A stretch of DNA of 64,000 nt, taken from NCBI RefSeq assembly GCF_947623445.1, contig NC_135242.1, forward strand, positions 25,482,001 through 25,546,000, read 5' to 3'. Below, in pieces: positions 53,107 to 64,000 of the stretch (positions within the stretch are counted from its first letter, which is position 1; each line of letters starts with the position of its first letter). The position numbers and the translations under genes were made by a program. The stretch comes from Clavelina lepadiformis. Taxonomy: Eukaryota; Chordata; Ascidiacea; Aplousobranchia; Clavelinidae. The notes beneath the pieces were generated by a model. The model saw only the letters and a list, made by a program, of their open reading frames with translations. It was not told the origin of the DNA and ran no database searches.

Positions 53107-54632
53107 TGGCGATGTTTAGCGTGTCGCATAAATCATAAAAGTTCTCGAAAATGATAAACAGTTATAATTATAATGCTAGGGGCAATTGACATCTTGTATT
53201 TATACGGAATGTATCTGCGCTGTATTTTTTGTTTTTGGAAGATTAATAGATGATTTATGAGTTCAAGTTCAACGTGTTCCATCTAATCCTTATCGGGGCC
53301 CAGCTTGAACCTCTTGCTGTTAGTCGTCATTTGTGATAATCAGGGACTTGTGTTCAAGATTTGTTACTTCTATTGCTCTAGTTTTCTTGCAAATGTTCTG
53401 AAATTCTTAGGGTAAAGAAATCTCATTTTTAGGTAAATACTGACAATTTCCAAACTTTGTATGACGTAACTATTTTAGGGAATAACGTCATCGACAATGG
53501 TTTTAATTCCACCTTCGCCTTAAATAAAGTGATGTGAGATATTCGAGCTGAGTGCTACTTGCCGACGTAGTTCAGCGAGTTCTTTAACGTAGTTTGTTTG
53601 TTACTCGGGGTTAACTTTTAGACCAGGAATAAGTTGTAGCTAGATATGAAACATTGCTTTCAAAATGTTATATTTCTATTTTCGCCATTAATTGTGTGGG
53701 GGCGAAAATTACAAAGCTAACTATTGTAGTTGAACTTGAAGGTATGCAAGATAGCAATAACAGAGCTGTGCTATAAGCAGGGTTGGCATAACGTCCTTAT
53801 TTCGAAGGACTGTGTCTTAGAAAATATTTTTGTGCTTATTTCTAAGAAATGTTCTTATTAACCCCATTCGTCTAATTTCCGCCCATTAAAATATTATTTT
53901 CACTTGAGTCTTTATTTTTGTGTTAATTTTAGGGCAGGGGAACTTATTTTGGGATTTCAACACTTTTAAACCATTTTTTACCAAAGAGATACCAAAATTA
54001 AGAACATGAAAATGTTTTTTTTTTTAAAGAACATTGATTGCCTTGTGTTGTGCGATGTTTAAGGTGGTTTTCTTCTTTCGCTTCCTAGTCGTCCTTATTT
54101 TTGAGTCCACACCGATGGCAACCCTGGCTATATGGTGTGTCAGCATAGCGACCAAACCCACAAAATAGTTCCTAAGTTTAACGAAAACAACTGCACTATT
54201 GGAAGATGTAGGATATATTTCCCTACCATTAGAAACAATGATATACGAAGTAAAATTAGTTAGTTACAGTGAATATCTTAAGTGCACAAGCAATGGATGG
54301 TTGAAGGAAAAGTTACCTTATGACGTTGGTTGCGACCAAACGGACAATTCTGTGAAATCGTTCGAGTTGAGATGATAATTTTTTGGCTTAAAACGAAAAA
54401 AAACAATCCTTACAAACTGATAAAAACTAAAAATCTGTTTGACACCTTTTGGTTGAAATCATCTCCCGATAAAAACAAGTTTTTATTGCAATTTAACATT
54501 ATACGAAAGATAGAGTTTGGCGTTAAAAACAATATTTATAAAACCGGCTCTCAATGTAATACAATTCACTGCACTTAAAAGAAATGCTGGCTTGTCTTTC
54601 TCACGTCAGTTCTGACGTCAGCATTAGTTTAA
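53107..54632. other. 3' intergenic region between convergent genes
   Basis: 3' flanks of the deubiquitinase (plus) and DHRS1 (minus). It contains a hAT MITE (53778-54126). The part 53107 to about 53612 is the parent of the duplicated 3' flank at 61748-62065. Confidence 0.5.
53778..54126. mobile_element. hAT-type MITE
   Basis: A 349-bp element with ends CAGGGTTGGCAT and, on the other strand, CAGGGTTGCCAT. It is flanked by near-perfect 8-bp repeats GCTATAAG (53770-53777) and GCTATATG (54127-54134). No transposase frame. Confidence 0.83.
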
Positions 54633-57600
54633 CTACACCGAAGTCATCAACATCATATAAAGAAATTTTGAAAGTTTTAACCAGGATGGAAGAAAGCTTG
54701 CCAGCCTGTTCCAACCCCTTATTTCGGCCAACATTTTAAAACTTCGTCCACTTAAAGGAGATTGCCCTAAAACAAGAATAAATTAAAATTGGACAAAATT
54801 AAAAATATTAATTTTGTGAAAGTTACAAAATTACCGTCAATATCTTTAAACTTGTATTCATCAGCCAAGTCGGTTGTTAGAAGAATCTGTCCGGTTTTCT
54901 TCATGATATTTTCATCTGAAACATTAAATACCTGTTGTACTGAACTTGCAAATACCTGTTGTACTGAACTTGCAAATACCGTTCCATTGCTACTAATTGA
55001 CCAAAGCAAGCGCAACAATTGCCCGGCCGCCCGTTGCACGTCTCCCTGCAGTAAAGTCTGTGACCGAGTGGTTTTTGTCCCGACTCGAGTCACTATTTAT
55101 GCAACACCAAATCACCTGCTAACATATGGGCGATGCACATTCCGGGAAACTCTATGCTTTCGCTACAACCCATCAATCGTCTGCACTAGAAAGATATAAT
55201 TTCACTGTAGGCTGTAGAGTTAGAAGACCTCATAGGTGACGCATTTTTATTGGCAACCGATAATGAAATGAAAATTTAATTATTTTTGAAGCAAACTGTA
55301 GGCAAGTTACTATAAGTATTCTCACTATGGCTCGTATTTCGTTCGGTGAAAGTTGGTCATCTTCGCCAACGAACCCAGTCATGTCTTCTGTCCTCACCAT
55401 GCCGGGCCATAAAGACACAAAAGCAACGTTGAAATTTTTCAAATCCACGGAACGATTTCTTGCGATGCGGTCCACCTATGCGACGACTTATTTAGACATT
55501 CTTGTCTCAGCCATAATATTCTTTATTATGACTGTTGGTAGCACGTGAGTTATGTAAAGGTTTAACGAGAGGTTCAGAGTAACAAGAGAAACGTTGGGCA
55601 AACAAAATGACGTCATTCGGGTCCAAAACCGTAATCTATGGTCAAGAAAATTGCTAAGAATGCCTGCATAGGCTCATGTACGTCCACAGGTGGTGCTTTC
55701 GACTTTTCAAAACTCGCGATTGTGCTGAAAAGTGTCATGGTGGTAGTATAGCAAGCCTCAAAAGGATGCTTATTTCATCATGAAAGAACTGACATCATGT
55801 TTTTCAGGGACTTCGTTTAAATTATGTTATGCTACGTTCGATTTTGGCGCAACAAGTAAATACTTGTTCAGTCGGTTACTCGGTTATTTCCCTTTGGTTC
55901 ATGACGTCAGTTTATATTTTATCTATTTGGGAGGCGCAAACATTTGCTGACTCACCCAAGGCTAACAAAATAACAATGGACGTGACCCTGCAAACTTTGC
56001 ACAAAACTATTCACAGCTTAGAGACATAACAGAAGTTTTTTCAGCAAAATACATTTTTAAGTAATCAGACTTACGGCCGCCTTTCCTATGCCATACGCCG
56101 GAATGTTGAAATACATTTTTCCGCCGTCGGAACTGATATCAACAATCAATCCACTTCTATTAGGAGCAGTGGCGTAGCAGCCACCTGGCGGTTCTGGCTC
56201 TGCGCCAGGGGCGGCAGGCTGCAAGGGGGCGGCAAAATGAGGCTGCACAGTGCACACAGCACGATAATTTTTAAAAAAATGGAGCGGTAAACAAGCTATT
56301 TTGTTACAATTTGGTCCCGCTGACCAAGAAAACTGTGGAAGGTGAACCAGTCCTGGGCATTTAAACGTTTAATTGTAAACTTTTAAGTTGTTATTGATAG
56401 TAAACGTTTAAATGACAGGTTGTGGTTAAATTTATACTAACTTAGTGTTAATTTAGACTCGAAAATGAAACGTGTCAAAGAGAGTGGAGCTTTTTTTAAA
56501 AAGAAGCGAAAGCAAGAGAAGCAGAATTAAAAACGCACATGGGAGCTATGCTAAAATTTGTAACCTCTTCTGGTTCAAATGTTTCTTTAACATTACCAGA
56601 GAACGATTCAAATAAAAACCCAGACAATAACGCTGAGCTCCAGAGAGATATTGAAAATATCAGCAGAAACGCAAGAAACAGGGTCTATCAAAAGTAATAC
56701 CAATGAAATCAATTATGCATTGCCAGTTATAGATGGAGACGAAGGTGAAAATAACGACGAAGCAGTTGCAATAGTCAACAATTTGCCCAATGATGTGGCC
56801 TCTTGGCCTGAAGTTATAGATCACCATTTATATGGATGAAGAGCGAAAAAAGTGGAAAGCAATTTTAGAAAGCGTTATTGATGTCATATTATTTCTAAGT
56901 AAGCAAAACCTTCCTTTTCGAGGACATCGTGAAGCTTTTGAATTCAACAACCAAGGGAATTTTTTAGAGACTGTGAAGCTTCTGGAAAAATATAGTCCCG
57001 TAATCATCAAATACCTTTCTGATATTCGTATTTCTACGAAGATGACAACTACTTATCTTTCTCCCACTATTCAAAATGAGCTTATTTTGCTTCTCAGTAA
57101 AAAAGTCAAAAACATCGTTCTTGAAGAGGTGCGCGAAGCTAAATATTTTGCGATTATGTGCGACAGTACTCCGGACGTATCACATACTGATCAAATGACT
57201 CTTATAGTCAGATATGTAACAATCAAAAACAGTATTGCCCAACTGAAGGAATCGTTTTTGAATTTCTTTCCGTTGAGCGGAAAAACGGCAGCTGAAATTT
57301 CTCAATCTATTCTAGATGAACTTGAACTAAACAACTTAGATGTGATGATGTGTAGGTGAAAAGGCTATTCATACTGGAGGCGGGAATTCATACTGGAGTT
57401 CAGCAAAAAATCAAAAACATAAATCCAAAAGCACTACTCGTACCGTGTGGAAATCACACACTGAATCTTGCAGATGTTCATGCCGTCGGATCGTTGCATT
57501 TAAGCGACAGATTTTCGCTGTTTTACAAAGTATGTTTTTTTGCTGCCTCTACTCATAGATGGGATGTCCTTCTAAAGCATGCGCCAATCGCGCTGAAGCG

Positions 57601-60215
57601 AGTGATTGATACGCGATGGAGCGCACATCACGCTGCTGTAAAGGCCCTTCACGCAGGTTTTGATGAGTTTATGGATGCTCTAGAGCAGGGATGTCCAACC
57701 TGCGGCCCGCCTGAGATTTTTGTGCGGATCGCTAGTCATTTTCACTCCAAGTAGTATTTTGAACTTTCAATCTTACCCTAATTAAAATGTACCAGTCAGC
57801 TTTTAGGGGTGCAGTAATAGTATAGTATGGTAACAACAGGGTTATATATAACTATAAGACTCGAAGATGTACCCATTTTTCTTGAAATTTAATAGTTTCT
57901 GCGGCCCACTGAATTATTTCAAGTGACAATGCGGCCCACTACAATAAAAGGTTGGACATCCCTGCTCTAGAGTCTAGAGTCTAGAGGAACTATGTAATCC
58001 AAACGAAAATCTTAATACACGAGGTGACGCTCATAGTATTCTAGAAGCGATTCAGAATTTTTCTTTCTTTTTCTTCTTATGTTTTTGGAAAGTAATCCTG
58101 CGAGAATCTCATCATACTTAAACTTACTTGCAGCAAAAGGATTGCTGTTAGCGCAATGCTCTAACAAGATGAAAGTGTTTGTCAACTTTTTAGTGGAAGA
58201 ACGAGATAATCTGGTTAAAGGTTCTGTGGATGCAGCGATCAAAAAATGCACAGAGCTAGAGATTCCAGTTGAAGATCGGAGAGTTCGCAGAAAAAAGAGA
58301 ATGCCTGGCGAACACGCAGAAGATGCTGGCCTTAGTGTTGTTGGAGAAGTAAGACGATGCATGTTTCAAGCATTGGACAGATTTAAACTTGAAGCTGAAA
58401 CTAGGTTTACCGGCATACACCACTTGAAATATATGTTTGGATTTTTGAATCCTCACGCGCTGCTGCAAAGCGAAAGTCACAATGGATTCACCAACGCTTT
58501 TAGAAGCACTTATGACGACGAGGTGGACTTTTTGGAGTTAGCTGTGGAAATTGACAGATTTAAGAGGCTGGTGCGAAGCAGTGATACCACGTTTGATCGT
58601 AATGCAACAGCGTTTGATGTTTTACAGTGGTTAGCTCAATCACACCTACTTGATTCGACACCATATTTATGCTTGTGTCTGAAACTTCATCTCACCATTG
58701 GTGTTTCAATTGCGAGTTGTGAGAGGAGTTTCTCAAAGCTCAAAATGATAAAGTCCTATTTACGTTCTACCATGAATGATGATCGGCTATCAGCTCTATC
58801 GATTCTTTCTATAGAAAGACATTATACGTTCAAAAACTTGATTTTGAAGATATTATCGCTGATTTTGCTTCGGCGAAAGCTCGAAAAGTTCAATTTTGAG
58901 GCGGTTATTGATCTTTTATTTGCCTAATACATTTGTTCTCCATTTTTTGTCTTTTATTTTAGGCCTTAACGCTGAGACAGTGAGGCTTCTTTCTCAAGCA
59001 ATATAGAACTTCTGAGACGCGGCACATTATCTGTAATTATTTTTATTGAAAAGATTGCGTGAACATGAAACTATACTTCAAAATTTGCTGCAGTCTACAT
59101 AGGGCGGCATTTTCATCGAAAGCCAGGGGCGGCAGCATATGCTCCTACGCCACTGATTAGGAGCCATCAATCGAGCCGCGAAAACGGAATTGTAGTGGTT
59201 TCTAGGTAAATAAAACACAAGAAAGATATTTTGAAATTTGAGATAAAACTTGACGTTAGAGACGTCACCTTGGACCAACACCGTTCCCAAGTTCCCAATC
59301 TGGCATAAACTGGTTCCAGAAGTCGGTGCTGTAATTTTCAATCGCGTACTATGAAATTAAAAGCCAAGAATAAATGGTAAGCACTCTCTTTAATAAATTT
59401 TTGCAATTAAAACGTATCGTTCGATGAGTCTCATGGTGTCGACAGCTCACCTCCACAGCAGCATGTGCGTCGTTCACCAGCAAGTCGAGTTGACCTTTTC
59501 GTTCGGCCGAAATTTGTTCAAAAGCTCGCCAGGTATTTTCCCAAGTTTGATGATCGCATTCTATAGGAATCACCGTCCCTTCATATCCCCGCTCTTCCGC
59601 CTGTAAATTACATAAAGGAATTTTATTTGTCTGCAAAATGTCACTGGAAGTTGAGTTTTAGTGCCAGAACATACTATTCCATTAGGTCTATTGTTAAAAA
59701 TCGCGCTTGATTTTTTGAAAAATTTCGTTTAAAACTGTTGTACAACAGTTTCAATTATTATTCCCTATGTTTTCCGAATTTATTGAAATGTGTAGGCCTA
59801 ATAATAAGCACTTTGCTTCAGTTCGCTAATTCGCCTCTAATTGTTTCCAAATTGTCAGAACCCTTCTAAATGTTTACGGAACACCTGTTGAAGAATGCTG
59901 ATACAGTATATATCAATACCTGGCTTCAATAGCTATCTATGTCGTAATGGAAATCAGTAAAAACGTTGTATGCATTGTCTGTAAGTGTATTTCTTCGTCC
60001 ATTTTATCAACATAGTCATAAATACAATATACTTTTAACGACAGTGACGCTATATTTAGAGCTCTCACCTCTCTTTGGACGTCTTCCAATGTTGCCAACT
60101 CCCTCCCAGTAATATAACACGTCGCTCCATAAGATGCGAGTTGAAGCGCTGTGCCTCGGCCAACGCCCCTCGAAGCGCCAGTGACAAGACAAACTTTGTC
60201 GCTTAGATTAGGCAT
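54633..60215 (-). CDS. DHRS1: short-chain dehydrogenase/reductase, DHRS1 type, interrupted by a hAT element in exon 4
   Basis: Eight exons: 60069-60215, 59451-59600, 59269-59348, 59156-59201 joined across the transposon to 56075-56158, 55326-55475, 55116-55185, 54835-54915, 54633-54766. With the transposon and one target-duplication copy left out, they total 942 nt, or 313 residues, the same length as human DHRS1. Motifs: TGASRGVGRG cofactor loop, LLVNDAHA, catalytic Ser in DISSDGG, and YGIGK (Tyr-x3-Lys). VSLWPGMV and a hydrophobic C-terminus (LASFLPSWLKLSKFLYMM) follow. DHRS1 is an NADPH-dependent carbonyl reductase of the ER. The gene has no other lesion. The 3 kb insertion falls between AARLMAPN and RSGLIV and would end the protein early unless it is spliced out. 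Confidence 0.9.
54926..54973. repeat. 24-bp tandem duplication in DHRS1 intron 6
   Basis: Two identical copies of a 24-bp unit containing CCTGTTGTACTGAACTTGC lie just upstream (in gene direction) of the exon 54835-54915. Confidence 0.85.
56464..58926 (+). pseudogene. hAT transposase (ZMYM1-like type), broken
   Basis: Pieces of one transposase lie in order. An N-terminal basic start (MKRVKESGAFFKKKRK) stops at about 56528. An acidic segment at 56651-56839 ends in a WPEVIDHHLYG stretch. A core at 56832-57359 follows (KQNLPFRGHRE, FAIMCDSTPDVSHTDQMTL, the usual DST catalytic block), then 57356-57754 with CGNHTLNLADVHA. The C-terminal dimerisation part at 58079-58926 has SCERSFSKLKMIKSYLRSTM. 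Several in-frame stops and frame changes separate them, and the MITE at 57686-57964 interrupts the coding sequence. The TTF-type zinc finger expected between the second and third pieces is absent, which points to an internal deletion. Confidence 0.88.
57686..57964. mobile_element. nested hAT-type MITE inside the hAT transposase
   Basis: A 279-bp element with perfect 15-bp inverted ends (CAGGGATGTCCAACC ... GGTTGGACATCCCTG) and repeated GCGGCCC motifs. It is flanked by a perfect 8-bp duplication CTCTAGAG at 57678-57685 and 57965-57972. Just beyond, a short TCTAGAG expansion is seen. Confidence 0.95.
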
Positions 60216-61070
60216 GACGGAATGTCTCTTTCAACTTGTCAATTCTACGCAAGAATCTTTAAAGACAGAAGAAATTGTTTCTGTATTTAATTCTAAGTTT
60301 TCATAGTGGTTTTGCATCAAAGATTTTTAGTCTGACAATATCGAGAACTTTACCTGGAATCTAAGGCCAGGCTACTAGGCCAGTTCTTCTAATTCGTCGA
60401 AAACAAGAAATTTCTAAAACTAGTTACAAACGCTACACAATGACCAGAATGAGAAGTCCACCCTGAGAAACTTAAAAGCCGGTATTAAATAGAAAACAAA
60501 ATATCTCTACCTGACGACACTCAACTAGGAATAGTTCCAACGCCTGTGCGAAGCGGCAAAGCAAATGGAGGTAATCAACGCGTCATAATTACGAACAAAG
60601 CCGACAAGATGTTCGCACAGAAACGGGAGAAGAATGCAAGAAATGTCTTGCTCCAGCAAACAGTGCAATGCAAAAAGGTGGCACCGTCCAAACACAACTC
60701 ACGAAATACGACACAACACACATACATATGAGTATTGCGAAAATATACTTGAAAGTAGCTGACATAAAACTCGGTAGGACATGTCAACAACAGGTCAACT
60801 TTTAACTTGGTACTTTGACTCTTGAGCGAGTCCTTGACTTGACACATTTTCTCAGAAAGTCCCAAATGACTCGAGTAACGTTGCAACAGTCATGACGCAA
60901 AAATGCAGCTTCAAGTAAAAATAACGAATATCTTTTTAAACAATTCTACTTCTTTGAAAAGCATCACAACTAGACTAATTTGGAGACAGCGATGACATCA
61001 TGATAACAAATTAAAGCAGCGCATAGTGTGACGTCAGGAAAATTTCTAAGTTAGAGGAGAGAGAGTCGTG
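60216..61070. other. intergenic region
   Basis: 5' flank of DHRS1 up to the duplicated deubiquitinase segment. No exon was recognised. The frames at 60546-60731 and 60575-60886 have no domain. TGACGTCA occurs near 61029. Confidence 0.5.
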
Positions 61071-62065
61071 GTGACACCTCGCTTGCAAAGAACTCGGTGG
61101 ACAAGAAGTGGCACTACTTTGACGACAGCTCCGTCTCTGATTCGGCCGAAGAGAGAGTCGTGGTGAGGCTTTGACTTTTTTTCAATTTGACATCTCACCA
61201 ACAAAGTCAAACATTTGCGTTGTTTATGTCTTCAACAAGATTCCGCAAAAATCTTTTTTTTTACTTTGCATTACTCACATTTTTACTCGGTGTTGCTGGT
61301 TCCTGTTTCATCAGACGGTTGAACAAAACGTCTGTTGAGCATTTATTTAGCTTTAAATCTCGGCCTTTAAAGCAGTTGACATACAATATATTGTATAGAG
61401 AAGGCAGTAGTTGACTTTGTGGTGTTTCTTCTGAGAAATATCAACTTAACTTTCTCACGACAGCTGCCAACCGTCTTAAAAATAGACCAAATTGCAGTTT
61501 TAAAACCAAAATGTTGCCGCAGACGAAGGCAGCCTACATGCTGGTCTACCAACGCCAGGATGTCGAGTCATGGTCCAACGAGCACCCAGACCGACCTTTC
61601 ACCTTCATGGAGCCGATGTTCAGTCCGCGAGCGATGGGGATGATCGATGACGTCACACCTTTTAATTTCAACACCAACCAAAACTCACAAAGTAACGAAG
61701 ATGTTTTAAGTAATAACGATGCCGATGATGACATGGACACCACCTAGTGGCGGTGTTTAGCGTGTTGCAGAAATCATAAAAGTTCTCGAAAATGTTTGTG
61801 AAAATGATTAACAGTTATAATTATAATGCTAGGGGCAATTGACACCTTGTATTTACACGGAATGTGTCTGCTCTGCTGCTGTTGTCAAAATATTTTAACT
61901 CGACTACTTGCTATAAACTAGTTTTCTTACAAATACTGTACAATATTCTGAAATAAACTTCACCTCGCCTTGAACAAAGTGATGCGAGATATTTGAGCTG
62001 AGTGATACTTGCCGATGTAGTTCAGGGAGTTCTTTAACGTAGTTTGGTTGTTACTTTGGGTCAAC
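61071..62065 (+). pseudogene. truncated duplicate of the deubiquitinase 3' end
   Basis: A direct copy of 52438 to about 53612. It holds the end of the penultimate exon (from [15 protein letters not shown]), the intron, the whole last exon (61514-61747, ending DDDMDTT) and the 3' flank. Over the exon-intron-exon part only about a dozen differences in roughly 700 bp are seen, and intron and exon are equally conserved, so the duplication is recent. The 3' flank has several indels. The copy lacks the catalytic Cys box and everything upstream, so it cannot be an enzyme. A short duplicate of the exon-end string GAGAGAGTCGTGGTGA lies at the left junction (61051-61066). Confidence 0.92.
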
Positions 62066-62946
62066 TTCCCCCTGACACAGTCCTCACACCTATTTTATTT
62101 TTTGTCAAAAGCGCATTCGTGAAGAAAAACCTTCAAGCCAGTTGTTACCAGGACGCGCTAATGAACGGGAAAATGTTTATTCGTGGCCGAGGAGAAAACT
62201 CGCTTAGATTTAATCGAAAAATCACCAGCATACAAGCTGCTTGATAGACATCATATAAACATATTTCATAGTTTTACATTGCACGTGGGGACGTCACTGT
62301 TATGATGTCATCAAACCAAATTAATAACGTAACTGTACAAAGTAATTTTAAGCTTATTGCATGCACATTCATAACGAGATCTGCAGAAATCAATTTTAAT
62401 CAATATTTATCGTCATGATGATTCTTCCAACAAAGAATGCGAGTGAACTTGGTCTGGGTGCAATTTCATAGCAAGAGATAATTTATGGAAACCTTCTATT
62501 TCATAATCGAGCAGAATTAAACCAATGACTTCGGTATCTTGTCAATGACAAAGGCAATTGTGTTGACCCTGATATGAATTAAACACTTGTCTTATATATA
62601 AATCTTTATGACAAATACTACAATTATGACAGAACAATGAAATGCAAACATAAATACAGTATGACCTCACAATGAAAATTTCTCGATGCTAGGTGGCGCA
62701 ACGATAAGTGGCGGCCCGATACAAGCTAAATTAGTAGCAATGTAAGAAAGTGGACGCCACATAGATCATTTTAAAGCATTAAGGAAAATGATAAAATGGC
62801 AATTTTTGCTGCATTATGACATCACAAAACGTGCACAAACCATTTTCCAGCAAAAGTTGCGCTGCTGTTAACACAGACAAGCGATGCCCTGGTGTGCAGG
62901 TTTTGAAAACTAATAATCAGAAGTAATAATGCACCTTTATAAGGCT
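62066..62946. other. intergenic region / RAB7 3' flank
   Basis: AT-rich sequence that includes the 3' UTR of RAB7 on the minus strand. No exon, repeat array or transposon end was recognised. Confidence 0.5.
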
Positions 62947-63960
62947 TTAACATGCACAGTCAGATTTAGGCTTGTTATCGTTGCTCTTCAGGTCAATTCT
63001 ATCTGGAAACTGGTCGGGGAAAAGTTCAACGTCGGCTTCCTGCAGGAGCGCCTGTTTGGCGACAGTCTGGAATGCTTGCTCCACGTTTATGTTGTCTTTT
63101 GCGGAACATTCAAAGTATGGGATGTCGTTCTTAGTGTGGCACCATCCCTGAGCTCTCTTGTACGACACCTACGATAGATCAAACATTTTACGATTATGTT
63201 CATGCAACAAAGATCACTATGATGTCAAAAGCATCAAGATATTAGCAGAAGAATGAGCAACTAGCAACAGCCAATGAGGCCCTCGGATTCAAAGTAGTCG
63301 CGCATCCTCGTATAAGCCGGACAAAGCTCACCACTCGATTCTCAAGATCAATCTTATTTCCAATCACCACAAACGGGAAGTTTTCGGGATCTCGCGGAGA
63401 AGCCTGGATCAAAAACTCATCACGCCAACTGTCAAGTGTTTTAAAAGTGTTTGGCATTGTGACATCATAAACAAGAACGCAACAATCTGCTCCCCGATAA
63501 AAAGCGACACCAAGTGATTGAAAGCGCTCTTGTCCAGCCGTATCCCAGATCTGTAACATAACAATGCTCATTATGACACCACAACTCAGGTATATTGCAA
63601 GATAGGCAAAGCAAGCAGAATAATATGAACAGCTGTCTAACCTGCATAGTGACAAGCCTGTCGTCAACTACCATGTCTTTGGAAACAAAATCTGCTCCAA
63701 TTGTCGCCTTGTAATGACCGGAAAATTTCTTGCTCACGTATTGGTTCATCAACGAAGTTTTTCCAACACTGAAAACGCAATATTTTTGTCATCCAGCACC
63801 AACATGTTATTATGAGGTGAAAACATTGCTAAGCGGCTGCATCTAACACTGACACGATGTACATAAATTTATCACCACATAATCCCATTAATGATAAAAT
63901 AACTGACCCGCTGTCTCCCAGAATGATGACCTTCAAGAGGACTTTCTTGCCAGATGCCAT
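62947..63960 (-). CDS. RAB7A: small GTPase RAB7
   Basis: Four coding exons: 63908-63960, 63642-63768, 63332-63550, 62947-63168. They total 621 nt, or 206 residues. G-protein motifs are complete: P-loop GDSGVGKTS (split by intron 1), switch [31 protein letters not shown] and CSAK. The C-terminus ends CAC, a CxC double-geranylgeranylation motif as in Rab7 (CSC). [22 protein letters not shown] and KRAQGWC are Rab7-specific. Rab7 directs late endosome and lysosome traffic. The gene is intact. Its 5' UTR runs off the right end of the window. Confidence 0.96.
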
Positions 63961-64000
63961 TCTCACCTGCAAAGATTAAACCATAACGTCGCACTAATCT

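Larger units (their letters stand above)
56167..59155 (+). mobile_element. hAT element with decayed transposase, inserted in DHRS1 exon 4
   Basis: A 2989-bp element with perfect 11-bp terminal inverted repeats (CAGTGGCGTAG ... CTACGCCACTG). Its flanking 8-bp direct repeats are perfect: ATTAGGAG at 56159-56166 and 59156-59163. A GGCGGCA-rich subterminal motif occurs at both ends. It carries the transposase remnant 56464-58926 and a nested MITE at 57686-57964. The flanks show a young insertion, although the transposase is already dead. This copy was therefore probably moved by a transposase made elsewhere. Confidence 0.96.

Noticed and set aside
55021-55065. Possible DHRS1 exon containing GRAIVALAL on the minus strand
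   Set aside because: It resembles the family segment GKCVVALAT, but its phases fit neither neighbour. The exon at 55116-55185 (EFPGMCIAHMLA) fits both phases and closes the gene at 313 codons.

Overview
The window reads as animal nuclear DNA, most likely from an ascidian tunicate (Ciona-like). The gene density is high, introns are short, and the protein families are chordate-like, including a VDR/PXR-type nuclear receptor. There is also a family-9 glycoside hydrolase with a cellulose-binding-like module, as expected in a cellulose-making tunicate. Organism identity is an inference; no search was run. Exon boundaries were placed by hand from GT/GC-AG sites, homology to remembered family members and reading-phase bookkeeping. 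For nine genes the exon lengths close in frame.

Left block (1-13 kb). A 15-exon GH9 endoglucanase-like gene runs on the minus strand (1644-5335). It has a signal peptide, a CBM2-like module, a thyroglobulin type-1 domain and a GH9 domain whose catalytic glutamate is a glycine. It is followed by a zinc-dependent polyol/alcohol dehydrogenase (plus strand, 8421-10473, with an apparent one-base surplus in exon 1). A 7-exon purple acid phosphatase (ACP5/TRAP type, minus strand, 11437-12860) completes the block. This stretch is strikingly rich in the palindrome TGACGTCA.

Middle block (14.6-28.4 kb). Five apparently intronless genes lie around one 5-exon gene: METTL4-like MT-A70 methyltransferase (+), DDX19/DBP5 helicase (+, 5 exons), exocyst subunit EXOC4/SEC8 (-), glutaredoxin (-), VDR/PXR-like nuclear receptor (-) and a PLA2G6-like ankyrin/patatin phospholipase (-).

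Right block (28-64 kb). This is gene-poorer and rich in transposons. It holds the mitochondrial 2-oxoglutarate carrier SLC25A11 (+, 8 exons, one GC-AG intron), a LINE reverse-transcriptase fragment, part of an SH2-domain gene (-), a USP4/11/15-type deubiquitinase (+, 19 exons, 44405-53106), a DHRS1-type short-chain dehydrogenase (-), a truncated duplicate of the deubiquitinase 3' end, and RAB7 (-) at the right edge. The second deubiquitinase intron contains a ~1.1 kb array of a 14-bp repeat that leaves long open frames on both strands. At least five hAT-type MITEs have recognisable inverted ends, four of them with exact or near-exact 8-bp target duplications. A ~3 kb hAT element sits inside coding exon 4 of DHRS1 with a perfect 8-bp target duplication and itself carries a nested MITE. 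DHRS1 is otherwise an intact 313-codon gene, so the insertion looks young and may be polymorphic.

The genes do not form one pathway. The most unusual objects are the GH9/thyroglobulin pseudoenzyme candidate, the freshly interrupted DHRS1 gene, and the block of intronless copies of normally intron-rich genes.
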